From positions 310,001 to 374,000 of the forward strand of contig NZ_JACIEQ010000003.1 in NCBI RefSeq assembly GCF_014196965.1: DNA of 64,000 bases. The letters are read 5' to 3'. The DNA is from Actibacterium naphthalenivorans (GTDB taxonomy: Bacteria; Pseudomonadota; Alphaproteobacteria; Rhodobacterales; Rhodobacteraceae). Made by a program: the position numbers and the translations under genes. This document shows positions 8,162 through 15,627 of the stretch, in pieces (within the stretch, counting starts at the first letter, position 1; each line of letters starts with the position of its first letter). A model generated the notes under the pieces. The model was given only the letters and a program-made list of their open reading frames with translations, was not told where the DNA came from and ran no database searches.

Positions 8162-8734
8162 TCAGTTCAAAAGGGTCCGGCCTGACGTGCCGGCAACCTC
8201 CAACAACAGGGCGCTGAGCCAGTCCTCAGTCGGTTCCGTGGGGACTTTTTCGGACTGGCGCGTGATCGCGAGTCGCAGGCAACGTTCGACCAGGCGATCG
8301 GCGATATCCGCGTCGTTGTATATCAAGCGCGCCATCAGCCGGAGCTTTGGCAGCAGATCAACGACATCGTCGCCGGTAGCCGCAAGAAGGTGCTGTTGGA
8401 CCATAGCGACCGCCTCGTTCGGTTCGTGCAGCCGGTCGACCGACCTGAAGCGCAATGGCAATTCGATTTCGTCACTGGCCGAGTAGAAGACGAAGGGCAC
8501 GCCATGGCATTTCAGCCCGTCTGCCAGCCGGAACACCAGTTCGCCCCTCAGATTGATGTCCAGCACGGCAGCTTCCGCGAATGGCGCAAGGCGTTCGGCG
8601 CGCCCGAGCGTGGGCGTGGGCCCGAGAATTTCCGCCCCCGCTTCCTCAAAGCAGCGTGCAAGATCCCAGGCGAGATGGAAATCATCTTCAGCAATCAATA
8701 CGCGACGGTTGTGCAATGGTGTCATCACCATCAT
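8162..8734 (-). CDS. Response-regulator receiver-domain protein with altered phosphorylation site
   Basis: A 190-residue protein starting at one of several clustered ATGs (an upstream GTG is possible). Residues about 8-120 form a CheY-like receiver. The acidic pair is present (LIAEDD), as is the phospho-acceptor Asp in VLDINLRGE and the Ser of YSAS, but the nearly invariant Lys-Pro is LHEP, so the Lys is replaced. The C-terminal 70 residues are helical with no DNA-binding domain recognised. Isolated receivers of this sort occur near alphaproteobacterial stress-response loci. Whether it is phosphorylated is uncertain. No EcfG-type promoter was seen upstream. Confidence 0.75.
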   Translation of the reverse strand: MMVMTPLHNRRVLIAEDDFHLAWDLARCFEEAGAEILGPTPTLGRAERLAPFAEAAVLDINLRGELVFRLADGLKCHGVPFVFYSASDEIELPLRFRSVDRLHEPNEAVAMVQQHLLAATGDDVVDLLPKLRLMARLIYNDADIADRLVERCLRLAITRQSEKVPTEPTEDWLSALLLEVAGTSGRTLLN

Positions 8735-8868
8735 GAACACTCGTTTCTATCGTTTCTCTCGCGATGGTAGAGTGATTATCTCCCTTGAGAAGATAATTTC
8801 GAAGCAAGATACAGGATTGCGGGCGGACGCCCCCGGCAAGTGGCAGAACTCCGCTGACCGCTGCCGTG

Positions 8869-9069
8869 TCAGTTGTTTTCCGACTGGCAGGCCAAACGTT
8901 CCTGAAGATGGCGGGCGAGGGCAAGCGGTTTGTCGGGCGTATCTTCCCGGCGGATCGCTTCCAGTTGACTGGCCAGCTTTTGGTGCCGACAACGCGCTTT
9001 TCCAAGTTCTTCGTCGTCTGCTCCCTTCAGAGCCGCCTCGTCGCGTATCGCACGCCAGAGGTCTACCAC
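8869..9069 (-). CDS. Small helical protein resembling the adjacent NepR-like protein
   Basis: A 66-residue frame with a GTG start (VVDLWRAIRDE...). It is charged and helical, without a membrane segment. Residues about 34-60 (QLEAIRREDTP...LALARHLQERL) align without gaps to the 53-residue protein encoded just upstream, 13 identities in 27 positions by eye, so the pair looks like a tandem duplication. The start is uncertain because the ribosome-binding site is weak. If the neighbour is a NepR-type anti-sigma factor this one is a diverged copy; otherwise it is a hypothetical protein. Confidence 0.55.
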   Translation of the reverse strand: MVDLWRAIRDEAALKGADDEELGKARCRHQKLASQLEAIRREDTPDKPLALARHLQERLACQSENN

Positions 9070-9130
9070 GCGGAACGGCCCGCGGCGGTAGATTCCCCTC
9101 CGAGCGGCGGGGCATTGGACGGCGACAGGG

Positions 9131-9292
9131 TCACTTGGCCCCGGCGTCGCGGTCCTTCAGCTTCGCCTGAAGCTCAAGCGCCAGTTCGAGAAGGCGCTGC
9201 GGTACGGTTTCGTCGCGGATCGCCTTGAGCTGTTGGTGCAACTCATGCTCGATCCTGTCATCGGCCTCTTGCGGGCAGTTCTTGTCGATCAT
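9131..9292 (-). CDS. Small NepR-like candidate anti-sigma factor (53 aa)
   Basis: The frame begins ATG-ATC-GAC-AAG and encodes 53 residues that are strongly helical: RIEHELHQQLKAIRDE, then TVPQRLLELALELQAKL. The pattern of a first helix with conserved Leu, a VP.R turn and a second Leu-rich helix is that of NepR, the anti-sigma factor that binds EcfG sigma factors. A typical NepR has EPVPDR where this has ETVPQR. The assignment is inference from a short motif. The partner would be the sigma factor at 4430-4942. The gene is followed after 61 nt by a related small protein gene and is divergent from the ferritin-like gene. Confidence 0.55.
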   Translation of the reverse strand: MIDKNCPQEADDRIEHELHQQLKAIRDETVPQRLLELALELQAKLKDRDAGAK

Positions 9293-9395
9293 GGATTTCG
9301 CTTTCGCATGACGGTCTTCCCTTTCGATACGGACGACAACCGCGAGTGGATTTGCCTTGCCTTATGACACTCCTTCTTCTGTCGCAACTTTCTCT

Positions 9396-9420
9396 GGAAC
9401 AAGGTTCGATGTGCTCTGTT
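9396..9420 (+). promoter_or_regulatory. EcfG-type promoter, GGAAC-N16-TGTT
   Basis: GGAAC at 9396-9400 and TGTT at 9417-9420 with a 16-nt spacer, 43 nt before the ATG of the ferritin-like gene. Confidence 0.7.
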
Positions 9421-9462
9421 TCAGTGCCATAAAAGCCAACGCCAATGGAAGGAGCGATTACC

Positions 9463-9963
9463 ATGGCACTGTTCTCCAAGGATATCGAAACACTGGAAGA
9501 TCTGTATCTGCACACGTTGCAGGACATCTACTATGCGGAAAAGCAGATCCTCAAGGCACTGCCCAAGATGATCGAAAAGGCAAGCAACCAGGGCCTGCGC
9601 GAGGGGTTCGAACACCACCTGGAAGAAACCCGCGGCCATGTTGAACGGCTTGAAAAAGTGTTCGGCGAGCTGGGCAAAGACCCGAAGACCGAGACCTGCC
9701 CCGCCATCGACGGGATCATCAAGGAAGCCAACGAAGTGGCCGGAGATGTCGCTGACAAAGACGTGCTGGATGCGGCGCTCGCTGCGGCGGCGCAGGCCGT
9801 CGAACACTACGAGATTGCCCGCTACGGCACACTTATCGCCTGGTCGCAGGAGATGAACCTGAACTCCTGCGTCAGCCTGCTGACGCAGACACTGAAAGAG
9901 GAGAAGGCAGCCGACTCCAAACTGACGCAAATCGCGGAAAGCCGGCTGAACAAAGCGGCCTGA
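9463..9963 (+). CDS. YciE/YciF-type ferritin-like protein (DUF892)
   Basis: A 166-residue all-helical protein. The start is the ATG after AAGGAGCGATTACC; an earlier in-frame ATG is ignored. Sequence features of the DUF892 family are clear: the N-terminal LYLHTLQDIYYAEKQILKALP segment, E-x6-Y and H-x-x-E pairs (EHHLEETRGHVERLE, VEHYEIARYGTL) that form a di-iron or metal centre in a four-helix bundle. Homologues are induced by osmotic and general stress. It has a well-placed EcfG-type promoter and a strong hairpin after the stop codon. Confidence 0.88.
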   Translation: MALFSKDIETLEDLYLHTLQDIYYAEKQILKALPKMIEKASNQGLREGFEHHLEETRGHVERLEKVFGELGKDPKTETCPAIDGIIKEANEVAGDVADKDVLDAALAAAAQAVEHYEIARYGTLIAWSQEMNLNSCVSLLTQTLKEEKAADSKLTQIAESRLNKAA

Positions 9964-9997
9964 GCCGCCGGTCCCACTGTCACGGCGTAACCTTTCA

Positions 9998-10023
9998 GGG
10001 CAGGCGGCACATCCCGCCTGCCC
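9998..10023 (+). terminator. Perfect 10-bp hairpin after the ferritin-like gene
   Basis: GGGCAGGCGG and CCGCCTGCCC pair around a 6-nt loop, 34 nt after the stop codon and 20 nt before the P450 start. There is no U-run, so termination may be Rho-assisted or partial, with the P450 gene possibly read through. Confidence 0.5.
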
Positions 10024-10043
10024 ATCATGCGAGAAGACAGACA

Positions 10044-11312
10044 ATGCAAGACCCGATGCACCATGAACAGCGCATTCCGGCCTTGCCGGGGTTCGACAGC
10101 ACGCTGGGCTTTCTGCGCGAGGGCTATGCGTTTATCGGAAACCGCTGTGCGCAGCTTGCCAGCGATACATTCACCACGCGGCTGATGCTGCGCCCCGTGA
10201 CATGTCTGCGCGGCGCCGAAGCGGCCGATGTCTTTTATCATCCCGGTCGGATGACCCGGAATGGCGCCATGCCCCGGTCGGTCGTGTCGCTGCTTCAGGA
10301 TCGTGGCAGCGTACAGGGGCTGGACGGCAGGGCGCATCACATCCGCAAGGCGATGTTTCTGGAGTTGATGACGCCTGAGCGGCTGGATCTGGCGCGCTGG
10401 GTTCTGGCCGAGGAGTGGGCGGCGGCGATGCGCGATTGGCAAGGCCGCACCATCGCCCTGCGCGATGCGCTGCCCGAGGTCATGACACGCACCGCCCTGC
10501 GCTGGTGCGGCATTCCGCCGGAGCAAGAAGACGTTCCGGAGCGGGCCGAGGAGCTTTCGACGATGATCGAGGCCGCCGGCTCCATCGGGCCGGCTTATCT
10601 GCGGGCGCTGCGCCTGCGCCATCGCTCGGAAACCTGGGCGCGACGGCAGATCCGGCACGCCCGGACCGGGCCTATCCGTGACGGGGCGCTCGGGCGGGTG
10701 GCCCATCACGAGGATGCCGACGGTTCGCATCTTTCCGACGCGGTCGCGGCGGTGGAATTGTTGAACCTGCTGCGTCCGATCGTTGCCGTCGGGCGCTATA
10801 TCGTCTTTGCCGCGCACGCGCTGCACGTGCACTCCGCGACTGTGAAGCCATTCCTGGCGTCGAACCAAGCAGAGGGCGCGCGCGCCGTTGGAGAAGAGGT
10901 CCGGCGCCTTTACCCGTTCTTCCCGGTGATCGGAGGCAAGGTGCGCGCGCCCTTCGACTGGCGGGGAAGGTCGTTCCGCGCGGGCGACTGGGTTGTCCTC
11001 GATCTCTACGGCACCTGCAGGGACGGGGCTGTCTGGGCAGAGCCGGAAACCTTTGATCCCGCCAGGCATCTGGCCCCCGGCCGCCCGGATCACGCGATGG
11101 TGCCGCAGGGCGGCGGCGACCTCGCAACGGGTCACCGTTGCCCCGGCGAACACCTGAGCACCGCGTTGCTGACGGAGGCCATCGGGCTTTTGGCGGCGAT
11201 GACCTATGACGTGCCGGATCAGGATCTGCGCATCCCGCTGGATCACTTTCCCACATGGCCGCGGGACGGCATGAAGATCAGCGTTGCCCGCGGACGCGCG
11301 GCTGATCAATGA
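10044..11312 (+). CDS. Cytochrome P450, CYP152 fatty-acid peroxygenase type
   Basis: A 422-residue P450. The haem Cys is C366 in GGGDLATGHRCPGE, the signature of CYP152 rather than classical P450s. In the I helix the usual acid-alcohol pair is replaced by Arg-Pro (R244-P245 in LLRPIVAVGRY), where the Arg holds the substrate carboxylate, as in P450-BSbeta and P450-SPalpha. Such enzymes use hydrogen peroxide directly to hydroxylate or decarboxylate fatty acids and need no reductase; none is encoded nearby. It follows the ferritin-like gene without a recognised EcfG-type promoter of its own, so read-through is possible. Confidence 0.85.
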   Translation: MQDPMHHEQRIPALPGFDSTLGFLREGYAFIGNRCAQLASDTFTTRLMLRPVTCLRGAEAADVFYHPGRMTRNGAMPRSVVSLLQDRGSVQGLDGRAHHIRKAMFLELMTPERLDLARWVLAEEWAAAMRDWQGRTIALRDALPEVMTRTALRWCGIPPEQEDVPERAEELSTMIEAAGSIGPAYLRALRLRHRSETWARRQIRHARTGPIRDGALGRVAHHEDADGSHLSDAVAAVELLNLLRPIVAVGRYIVFAAHALHVHSATVKPFLASNQAEGARAVGEEVRRLYPFFPVIGGKVRAPFDWRGRSFRAGDWVVLDLYGTCRDGAVWAEPETFDPARHLAPGRPDHAMVPQGGGDLATGHRCPGEHLSTALLTEAIGLLAAMTYDVPDQDLRIPLDHFPTWPRDGMKISVARGRAADQ

Positions 11313-11369
11313 TAACATCGGAGATGCAGCAGGTGCGAATGCGCCGGCCCGATTGCGGGACGATTTGAT

Positions 11370-11729
11370 TTATCCCTGACCGAGTTCCGCAATCGCGCGC
11401 TTGGTGCCTCTTTCGCTCATTGGAACGCGGGGCCATTCTGCCCGTCGGCAACTCGCTTTTCGCGATCCGGGGCGCGGCCTTCGACGAGGCCACCCGGCCT
11501 GCGCACCTCCGCTTGGGCCTCGGTTCGAAAGACAGAGCCCGGTTGCCAGAAAGCCGATCGCGAACGGCGTGACGGCGCCCAGCCAGATCGCCGGAATCTG
11601 CTCGGGCCGGCGCAGCGCTTCCCGCAAAAGGCCACCCGCGCCGGCTCCCGTGTAGCAAAGACCGAAGATCAACAACACAGAGGCCAGCAGCATCCCAATG
11701 GCGAGTTGAAGGCAGATGTCTCGGATCAT
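11370..11729 (-). CDS. Small two-helix membrane protein
   Basis: A 119-residue protein starting at the ATG after AAAGGACCCAGCC. Transmembrane segments lie at about residues 4-28 (CLQLAIGMLLASVLLIFGL) and 47-67 (AIWLGAVTPFAIGFLATGL). The C-terminal 50 residues are basic, Arg/Pro/Gly rich and probably disordered. No family was recognised. It has a GGAAC-N16-TGTT promoter and is divergent from the 63-residue gene, so it looks like a stress-regulon membrane protein of unknown function. The basic tail could shorten if a frameshift is present, but I see no sign of one. Confidence 0.6.
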   Translation of the reverse strand: MIRDICLQLAIGMLLASVLLIFGLCYTGAGAGGLLREALRRPEQIPAIWLGAVTPFAIGFLATGLCLSNRGPSGGAQAGWPRRRPRPGSRKASCRRAEWPRVPMSERGTKRAIAELGQG

Positions 11730-11790
11730 GGCTGGGTCCTTTACCGGAGGGCGGTGCGGAAGCCGCGCCGCAAATCGCGTTCGGCTTCTT

Positions 11791-11815
11791 AACAGGAAGG
11801 CGTGTGCGATGTTCC
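11791..11815 (-). promoter_or_regulatory. EcfG-type promoter, GGAAC-N16-TGTT
   Basis: GGAAC (11811-11815) and TGTT (11791-11794) on the minus strand, 16-nt spacer, 61 nt before the ATG of the two-helix membrane protein. It is half of a second divergent pair. Confidence 0.7.
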
Positions 11816-11830
11816 CGCGCCCTGCCGGCG

Positions 11831-11855
11831 GGAACATTTTCGGGCAGAGGCTGTT
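11831..11855 (+). promoter_or_regulatory. EcfG-type promoter, GGAAC-N16-TGTT
   Basis: GGAAC at 11831-11835 and TGTT at 11852-11855, spacer 16 nt, 30 nt before the ATG of the 63-residue gene. Confidence 0.7.
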
Positions 11856-11885
11856 TGCCGTTCAGTCCAAGAAAAGGAGGACGCC

Positions 11886-12077
11886 ATGACAGAGCAAGAG
11901 CCCACAGCGCGGAACAGCCGAGAGCAGCGGGAGCGCGAAGACGGCACCATTGATCAGCGGCAACAGCAGATCGACCCGGCCGGTCATCACCGGGTCGACG
12001 TCAACGCGCCCAGCAAGTCGTCGATGAAACAGCCCGGCCTGCGGCGCCCGGCGCCGGACCCGACCGACGCGAAATAG
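11886..12077 (+). CDS. Small hydrophilic protein (63 aa)
   Basis: The start ATG has AAAAGGAGG 6 nt upstream. The product is very polar, rich in Arg, Glu, Gln, Asp and Pro (NSREQREREDGTIDQRQQQ), with no hydrophobic core, and is probably disordered. No family was recognised. It sits behind a well-placed EcfG-type promoter, so it may be a stress-protective hydrophilin-like protein; this is inference from composition and promoter only. Confidence 0.65.
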   Translation: MTEQEPTARNSREQREREDGTIDQRQQQIDPAGHHRVDVNAPSKSSMKQPGLRRPAPDPTDAK

Positions 12078-12112
12078 ATCGGCGAACAAGCGCCCTTCGT
12101 CGCCGGGCACCG

Positions 12113-12137
12113 GGAACGCCGGGCGCTTTGGGCGGTT
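12113..12137 (+). promoter_or_regulatory. EcfG-type promoter, GGAAC-N16-GGTT
   Basis: GGAAC at 12113-12117 and GGTT at 12134-12137 with a 16-nt spacer, 56 nt before the aldo/keto reductase ATG. Confidence 0.6.
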
Positions 12138-12193
12138 CAGCAATGCGGGGTCCGGCGCTCAAGGCCGGCCGCGCAATCAGGAGATACAGCACG

Positions 12194-12994
12194 ATGTCCC
12201 ATTCCACGATCGCGCTCAGGACGGGCCGGCGGCTGCCGTGCCTCGGCCTGGGAACCTGGAAATTGACGAACGACACCGCAGGTGCGGTCGAAGAGGCGCT
12301 GCGGATCGGCTACCGCATGATCGACACCGCTGTCGATTATGGCAGCCAGTCTGGCATTGGCGAAGGTTTGCGGCGCAGCGGCGCGCCCCGCGACGATATC
12401 TTCATCGTCACCAAGATCGAGGAGGACGATGTGCCTCTTGATGCGGTGCGGCGGGATCTTGACGAACTCGGGCTCGACCATGCGGATCTGACGCTGATTC
12501 ACCGCCCGCCTCCGGGCGGGGCCGGCGAAGCATTGTGGGAAGGGCTGATCCTTGCGCGGGAAAGCGGCCTTGTGCGGGATATCGGCGTGAGCAATTATAC
12601 TGCCGGCCTCGTCGACGAGCTGACCGTCGCGCTCGGCGAGGCGCCGGTTGTGAACCAGGTGGAATGGAGCCCCTTCGGTCATAGCGATCACCTGCAGGCG
12701 CATCATCAGGACCGCGATATCGTGCTCATGGCCTACAGCCCGCTGACCCGGGCCGAACGGCTCGGTGACGCCCAACTCGGGCAGATCGCCGGGCGCCACG
12801 GCCGGACCCCGGCGCAGGTCATGATCCGCTGGAACCTGCAGCGCGGAACCGTGCCGTTGCCCAAGGCGAACGCGGCGCGCCATATCCAAGAGAATTTCGC
12901 CGTCTTCGATTTCGAGCTGTCCGAGGACGAGATGCGGCGCCTCGATGATATGAACGAGGCGTGGTCGGCGCTGGGGTCACTGGCCTATCAGTAA
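12194..12994 (+). CDS. Aldo/keto reductase
   Basis: A 266-residue protein starting at the ATG after AGGAGATACAGCACG. Family features are the N-terminal LGLGTWKL, the catalytic tetrad region with Asp and Tyr in MIDTAVDYGSQ, the Lys in IVTKIEED and the His in LTLIHRP, plus the IGVSNY and VNQVEWSP segments. The C-terminal nicotinamide-phosphate site is LPKANAARHIQEN. It would reduce aldehydes or ketones with NADPH, for example stress-derived carbonyls. An EcfG-like promoter with GGTT is upstream. The substrate is unknown. Confidence 0.88.
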   Translation: MSHSTIALRTGRRLPCLGLGTWKLTNDTAGAVEEALRIGYRMIDTAVDYGSQSGIGEGLRRSGAPRDDIFIVTKIEEDDVPLDAVRRDLDELGLDHADLTLIHRPPPGGAGEALWEGLILARESGLVRDIGVSNYTAGLVDELTVALGEAPVVNQVEWSPFGHSDHLQAHHQDRDIVLMAYSPLTRAERLGDAQLGQIAGRHGRTPAQVMIRWNLQRGTVPLPKANAARHIQENFAVFDFELSEDEMRRLDDMNEAWSALGSLAYQ

Positions 12995-13023
12995 ACACCG
13001 CCGACGGGGCCCGGAAAGCTGCG

Positions 13024-13629
13024 TCACACGATCGTCACGCCCACCGCGACGGCACCCGCGATGACAGCAAGGCCCAGCACGGCGAGCAGGCCGTCGCGCA
13101 CCAGAAGCGTCAGCGACAACAGCGTCACCGCCACCCCGAGGATAGACGAGGTAAAGGGCACCACCTCGAGCAGGGGCATGACCGCGCCGCAAAGCGCGCA
13201 GGCCAGATAGATCAGCCGGTGCGCCGGGGGCGACACCAGAGCCGTCAGCCGCTTGCCGGTGTGCCGATCGATCCAGTCGGCCGGGCCTCGCAACCACCCG
13301 GCCGCATCGCGCAGACGCTCCGACGGCACTGTCTGTCGGGTCAGCCAGCGCGGAAGCCACAGGTGGCTGCGCCCGAGCAGCAACTGGCCGGCCACCAGCA
13401 TGATCATGATCCCGCAAATGCTCGAAAACAGCGGAATGCCGGAAAGCGGGGTGACCACCGCCAGGGCCGGCGCCATCAGAACCGGAACGAAGGAGGCCCG
13501 GCCAAGGCCTTTGACCACATCATCCAAAGAGGTCTCGTCGCCCTGCGCCGCGTCGCGCAGACGGTCCACCACCTCCCGCACGGTGGCGGGTGGCGCCTTG
13601 TTACCGTCTGATCCGGTCGTTTGGGTCAT
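13024..13629 (-). CDS. exoD: ExoD-family membrane protein
   Basis: A 201-residue protein of the ExoD family (exopolysaccharide synthesis, described in rhizobia as needed for alkaline tolerance and polysaccharide production). A cytosolic N-terminus (REVVDRL..A..GDETSLDDVVKGLG) is followed by about four to five hydrophobic segments between residues 45 and 200. It is last in the six-gene cytochrome oxidase operon, overlapping the upstream cytochrome gene by 4 nt. Its presence in an oxidase operon is unusual; biochemical function of the family is not established. Confidence 0.85.
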   Translation of the reverse strand: MTQTTGSDGNKAPPATVREVVDRLRDAAQGDETSLDDVVKGLGRASFVPVLMAPALAVVTPLSGIPLFSSICGIMIMLVAGQLLLGRSHLWLPRWLTRQTVPSERLRDAAGWLRGPADWIDRHTGKRLTALVSPPAHRLIYLACALCGAVMPLLEVVPFTSSILGVAVTLLSLTLLVRDGLLAVLGLAVIAGAVAVGVTIV

Positions 13630-14654
13630 TCTTCTATCTCTCCATCAGGTGGAAGCGCAGCGTACCAATCGGCCAGAAGCGCGATTTCTTCGTCCGAAAG
13701 GGACCGCGCGGCGGCGCTCATCTTGTCAGAGCCGCGCCGCACCCCGTCGCGCCAGAGGCGCAGCTGGGCCGCCAGAAAGGCACGATCCTGACCGGCCAGC
13801 GCCGGGGCCTCCGGCTGCGCGACGGGCGCGCCTGGTCCGTGGCAGGCGGTGCAGGCGGGCACCTCGCGCGTACCGCGGGTGGCGAGTGCCGCCCCGGCGG
13901 TGGGGCCGACTGCGGCGGCTGCGGTGGCGGCTGGCCCGGCGGCGAAATGCGCGGCGAGACCCGGAAGCGCCTCGGGCGGGACCATGCTCACGGCCTGCTG
14001 CATGATCCCACTGGCGCGCGCACCCGTCAGGTAGTCATCCAAGGTGTCGGCCAGATAGCCCGGCTGCTGAATGTCGAGCCGTGGCACGTGGGCCGATATG
14101 CTGCCATGGCAGGTTGCGCAATAGGCGGCGCCGGGCGGTGCGGACTGCTGTTGCTCCGACACCTCCGGAAGCGGCGGGGCGTCCTGCCGCTTCACCGCGT
14201 CCAGATAGGCGACGACCGCCCAGACCTCATCCGCGCGGCCGCCTGCGGGCCAGCCGGGCATGCCGGTCATCTTGACGCCGTTCTCGACGATCCAGTGCAG
14301 ATGGGATGGCTGCCAGCCGGCCACCGCCTCGCGGATCGGCGGCGGAACAGGCAGCATGGCGCGCATGGTCGCCGTGCGGCTGCCATCGGGGCCCGCGTGG
14401 CAGGGCGCGCAGGCGGTGGCGTAGTGCCCTGCCCCCAGCGCAATCAGCGCCGGGTCTGACAGGTCGGGTACCTCGTCTTCTGCCGGGGCGCGCAAGCGGA
14501 CAGCGTTGCGGAAGGTGGTGTGCAGCACCCAGCTCACGCCCGGCAAATGCCCCGCGCGGGCGGAGACATTGTAGAGCCCGAGCGACACGACCGAGCCCGC
14601 CGCAGCCAAGCCCGCCACGGCCAGCGCCGCCAGGATGAAAAGGGTGCGTCTCAT
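13626..14654 (-). CDS. Tri-haem cytochrome c of the caa3 oxidase operon
   Basis: A 342-residue protein starting at the ATG that overlaps the ctaG stop. It has an N-terminal membrane anchor (residues 4-28) and three haem c sites: CAPCH at 82-86, CATCH at 179-183 and CTACH at 268-272. The first domain resembles mono-haem cytochromes and the last two resemble cytochrome c4 (LSDEEIALLADWYAALPP near the end). An Ala-rich linker lies at about 238-260. It probably delivers electrons from the bc1 complex or another donor to the caa3 oxidase, on the periplasmic face. Confidence 0.85.
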   Translation of the reverse strand: MRRTLFILAALAVAGLAAAGSVVSLGLYNVSARAGHLPGVSWVLHTTFRNAVRLRAPAEDEVPDLSDPALIALGAGHYATACAPCHAGPDGSRTATMRAMLPVPPPIREAVAGWQPSHLHWIVENGVKMTGMPGWPAGGRADEVWAVVAYLDAVKRQDAPPLPEVSEQQQSAPPGAAYCATCHGSISAHVPRLDIQQPGYLADTLDDYLTGARASGIMQQAVSMVPPEALPGLAAHFAAGPAATAAAAVGPTAGAALATRGTREVPACTACHGPGAPVAQPEAPALAGQDRAFLAAQLRLWRDGVRRGSDKMSAAARSLSDEEIALLADWYAALPPDGEIEE

Positions 14655-15220
14655 GCCGGTTCCTCCGCCAGCGCCCGACCGGTCAGCAAGAGCCCGCCCA
14701 GCAGATAGACGGGTGTGCCGATCGCGAGCATCAGCATGCCGCCTGCCTGCTGCCCCGTCAGATCGGGCGCCGTTCCGCAGATCCCGGCATAGAGATCGCG
14801 CGGGGCGAGGATAAGCAGCGCGCCAAGCAGCGTCATATGCATCGAGGTCAGAAGCAGCCCGCCCGCCCCCGCGAGCGCGGATCCCGCGTGCAGGCAGCCG
14901 GCCCAGACCAGCGCGCCGACCGCAAGGAAGCTCGCCTGTTCCAGAGCGAAACCCGTGGGGCCGGCGCGCCCCAGCCCGTGTGCGGCAGGCAGATGCCAGG
15001 CCCAGACCACGACGAATTCCAGCGCCGCGGCGGGCAGCGGCTGAAGGGCGATATGCCGCGCGATCCCCGGCAGGCCCAGCACCAGCAGCGGCGCCGCCAC
15101 CGCCACCAGCCCCATGTGCCGCAGCATGTGCACGGGGAAAGCGGGCAGCCAGCTTTCGAGCGGCGCCGCCCAAAGGAGCGCAAGCAGGCCGAGGCCGGAG
15201 AGAAGCGCCGCAGGCTTCAT
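14651..15220 (-). CDS. ctaG: Cytochrome c oxidase assembly factor CtaG (caa3 type)
   Basis: A 189-residue polytopic membrane protein starting MKPAALLSG, overlapping the upstream gene by 4 nt. The caa3_CtaG family motif around FPVHMLRHMGLVAVAAPLL is present, as are an AWHLPAAH histidine segment and a later SMHMTLLGALL segment. About five hydrophobic segments are visible. In Bacillus the family is required for an active caa3 oxidase. It is unrelated to the copper chaperone CtaG/Cox11 of aa3 oxidases. The position inside the oxidase operon fits. Confidence 0.85.
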   Translation of the reverse strand: MKPAALLSGLGLLALLWAAPLESWLPAFPVHMLRHMGLVAVAAPLLVLGLPGIARHIALQPLPAAALEFVVVWAWHLPAAHGLGRAGPTGFALEQASFLAVGALVWAGCLHAGSALAGAGGLLLTSMHMTLLGALLILAPRDLYAGICGTAPDLTGQQAGGMLMLAIGTPVYLLGGLLLTGRALAEEPA

Positions 15221-15627
15221 CGACAACCCTCCAGCAGCAGGAGCGGCAGCGAGGTGAAGACCGTGCCGATGGCGGAGATCAGCGCGATAAGGAAGGTTGC
15301 GTGGCCGAGAAACTGGTGCCGGTCTTCCGCCTTGCCTTCGGGATGCGACAGCGCGCCAGTATTGCGCACGTTCCATTGCTGCAGCGCCCGCCAGCCCTGC
15401 CAGCCGATCAGGGCGAGCGCCAGCACCGTGGCGCCGATCAGCCAGATCCGCGCGGTATCGACCGGGAAAAGCTGACGGGCGCAGGCCAGCGAGACCGTGG
15501 CATAGCACAGCACCAGATGCAGCGCCCAGGTCACGGGCGCGAGGGTGAGCCGCCAGAGGCTCTCGGATTCCGCGGCGAACTCCCGGCGCTCCTCTTCGGC
15601 GTGGGGCTGATATTCCTGTTCCGTCAT
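15217..15627 (-). CDS. Small membrane protein of the caa3 oxidase operon
   Basis: A 136-residue protein with a polar N-terminus (residues 1-25) and three hydrophobic segments at about 27-48 (LTLAPVTWALHLVLCYATVSL), 62-80 and 108-131. It overlaps both neighbours by 4 nt. Position, size and topology suggest a small oxidase accessory or subunit IV-like protein, but no family was recognised with certainty. Confidence 0.7.
   Translation of the reverse strand: MTEQEYQPHAEEERREFAAESESLWRLTLAPVTWALHLVLCYATVSLACARQLFPVDTARIWLIGATVLALALIGWQGWRALQQWNVRNTGALSHPEGKAEDRHQFLGHATFLIALISAIGTVFTSLPLLLLEGCR

Noticed and set aside
8741-8868. Possible EcfG-type promoter for the receiver-domain gene
   Set aside because: The only GTTCC in the area has no NGTT partner at 15-17 nt spacing.
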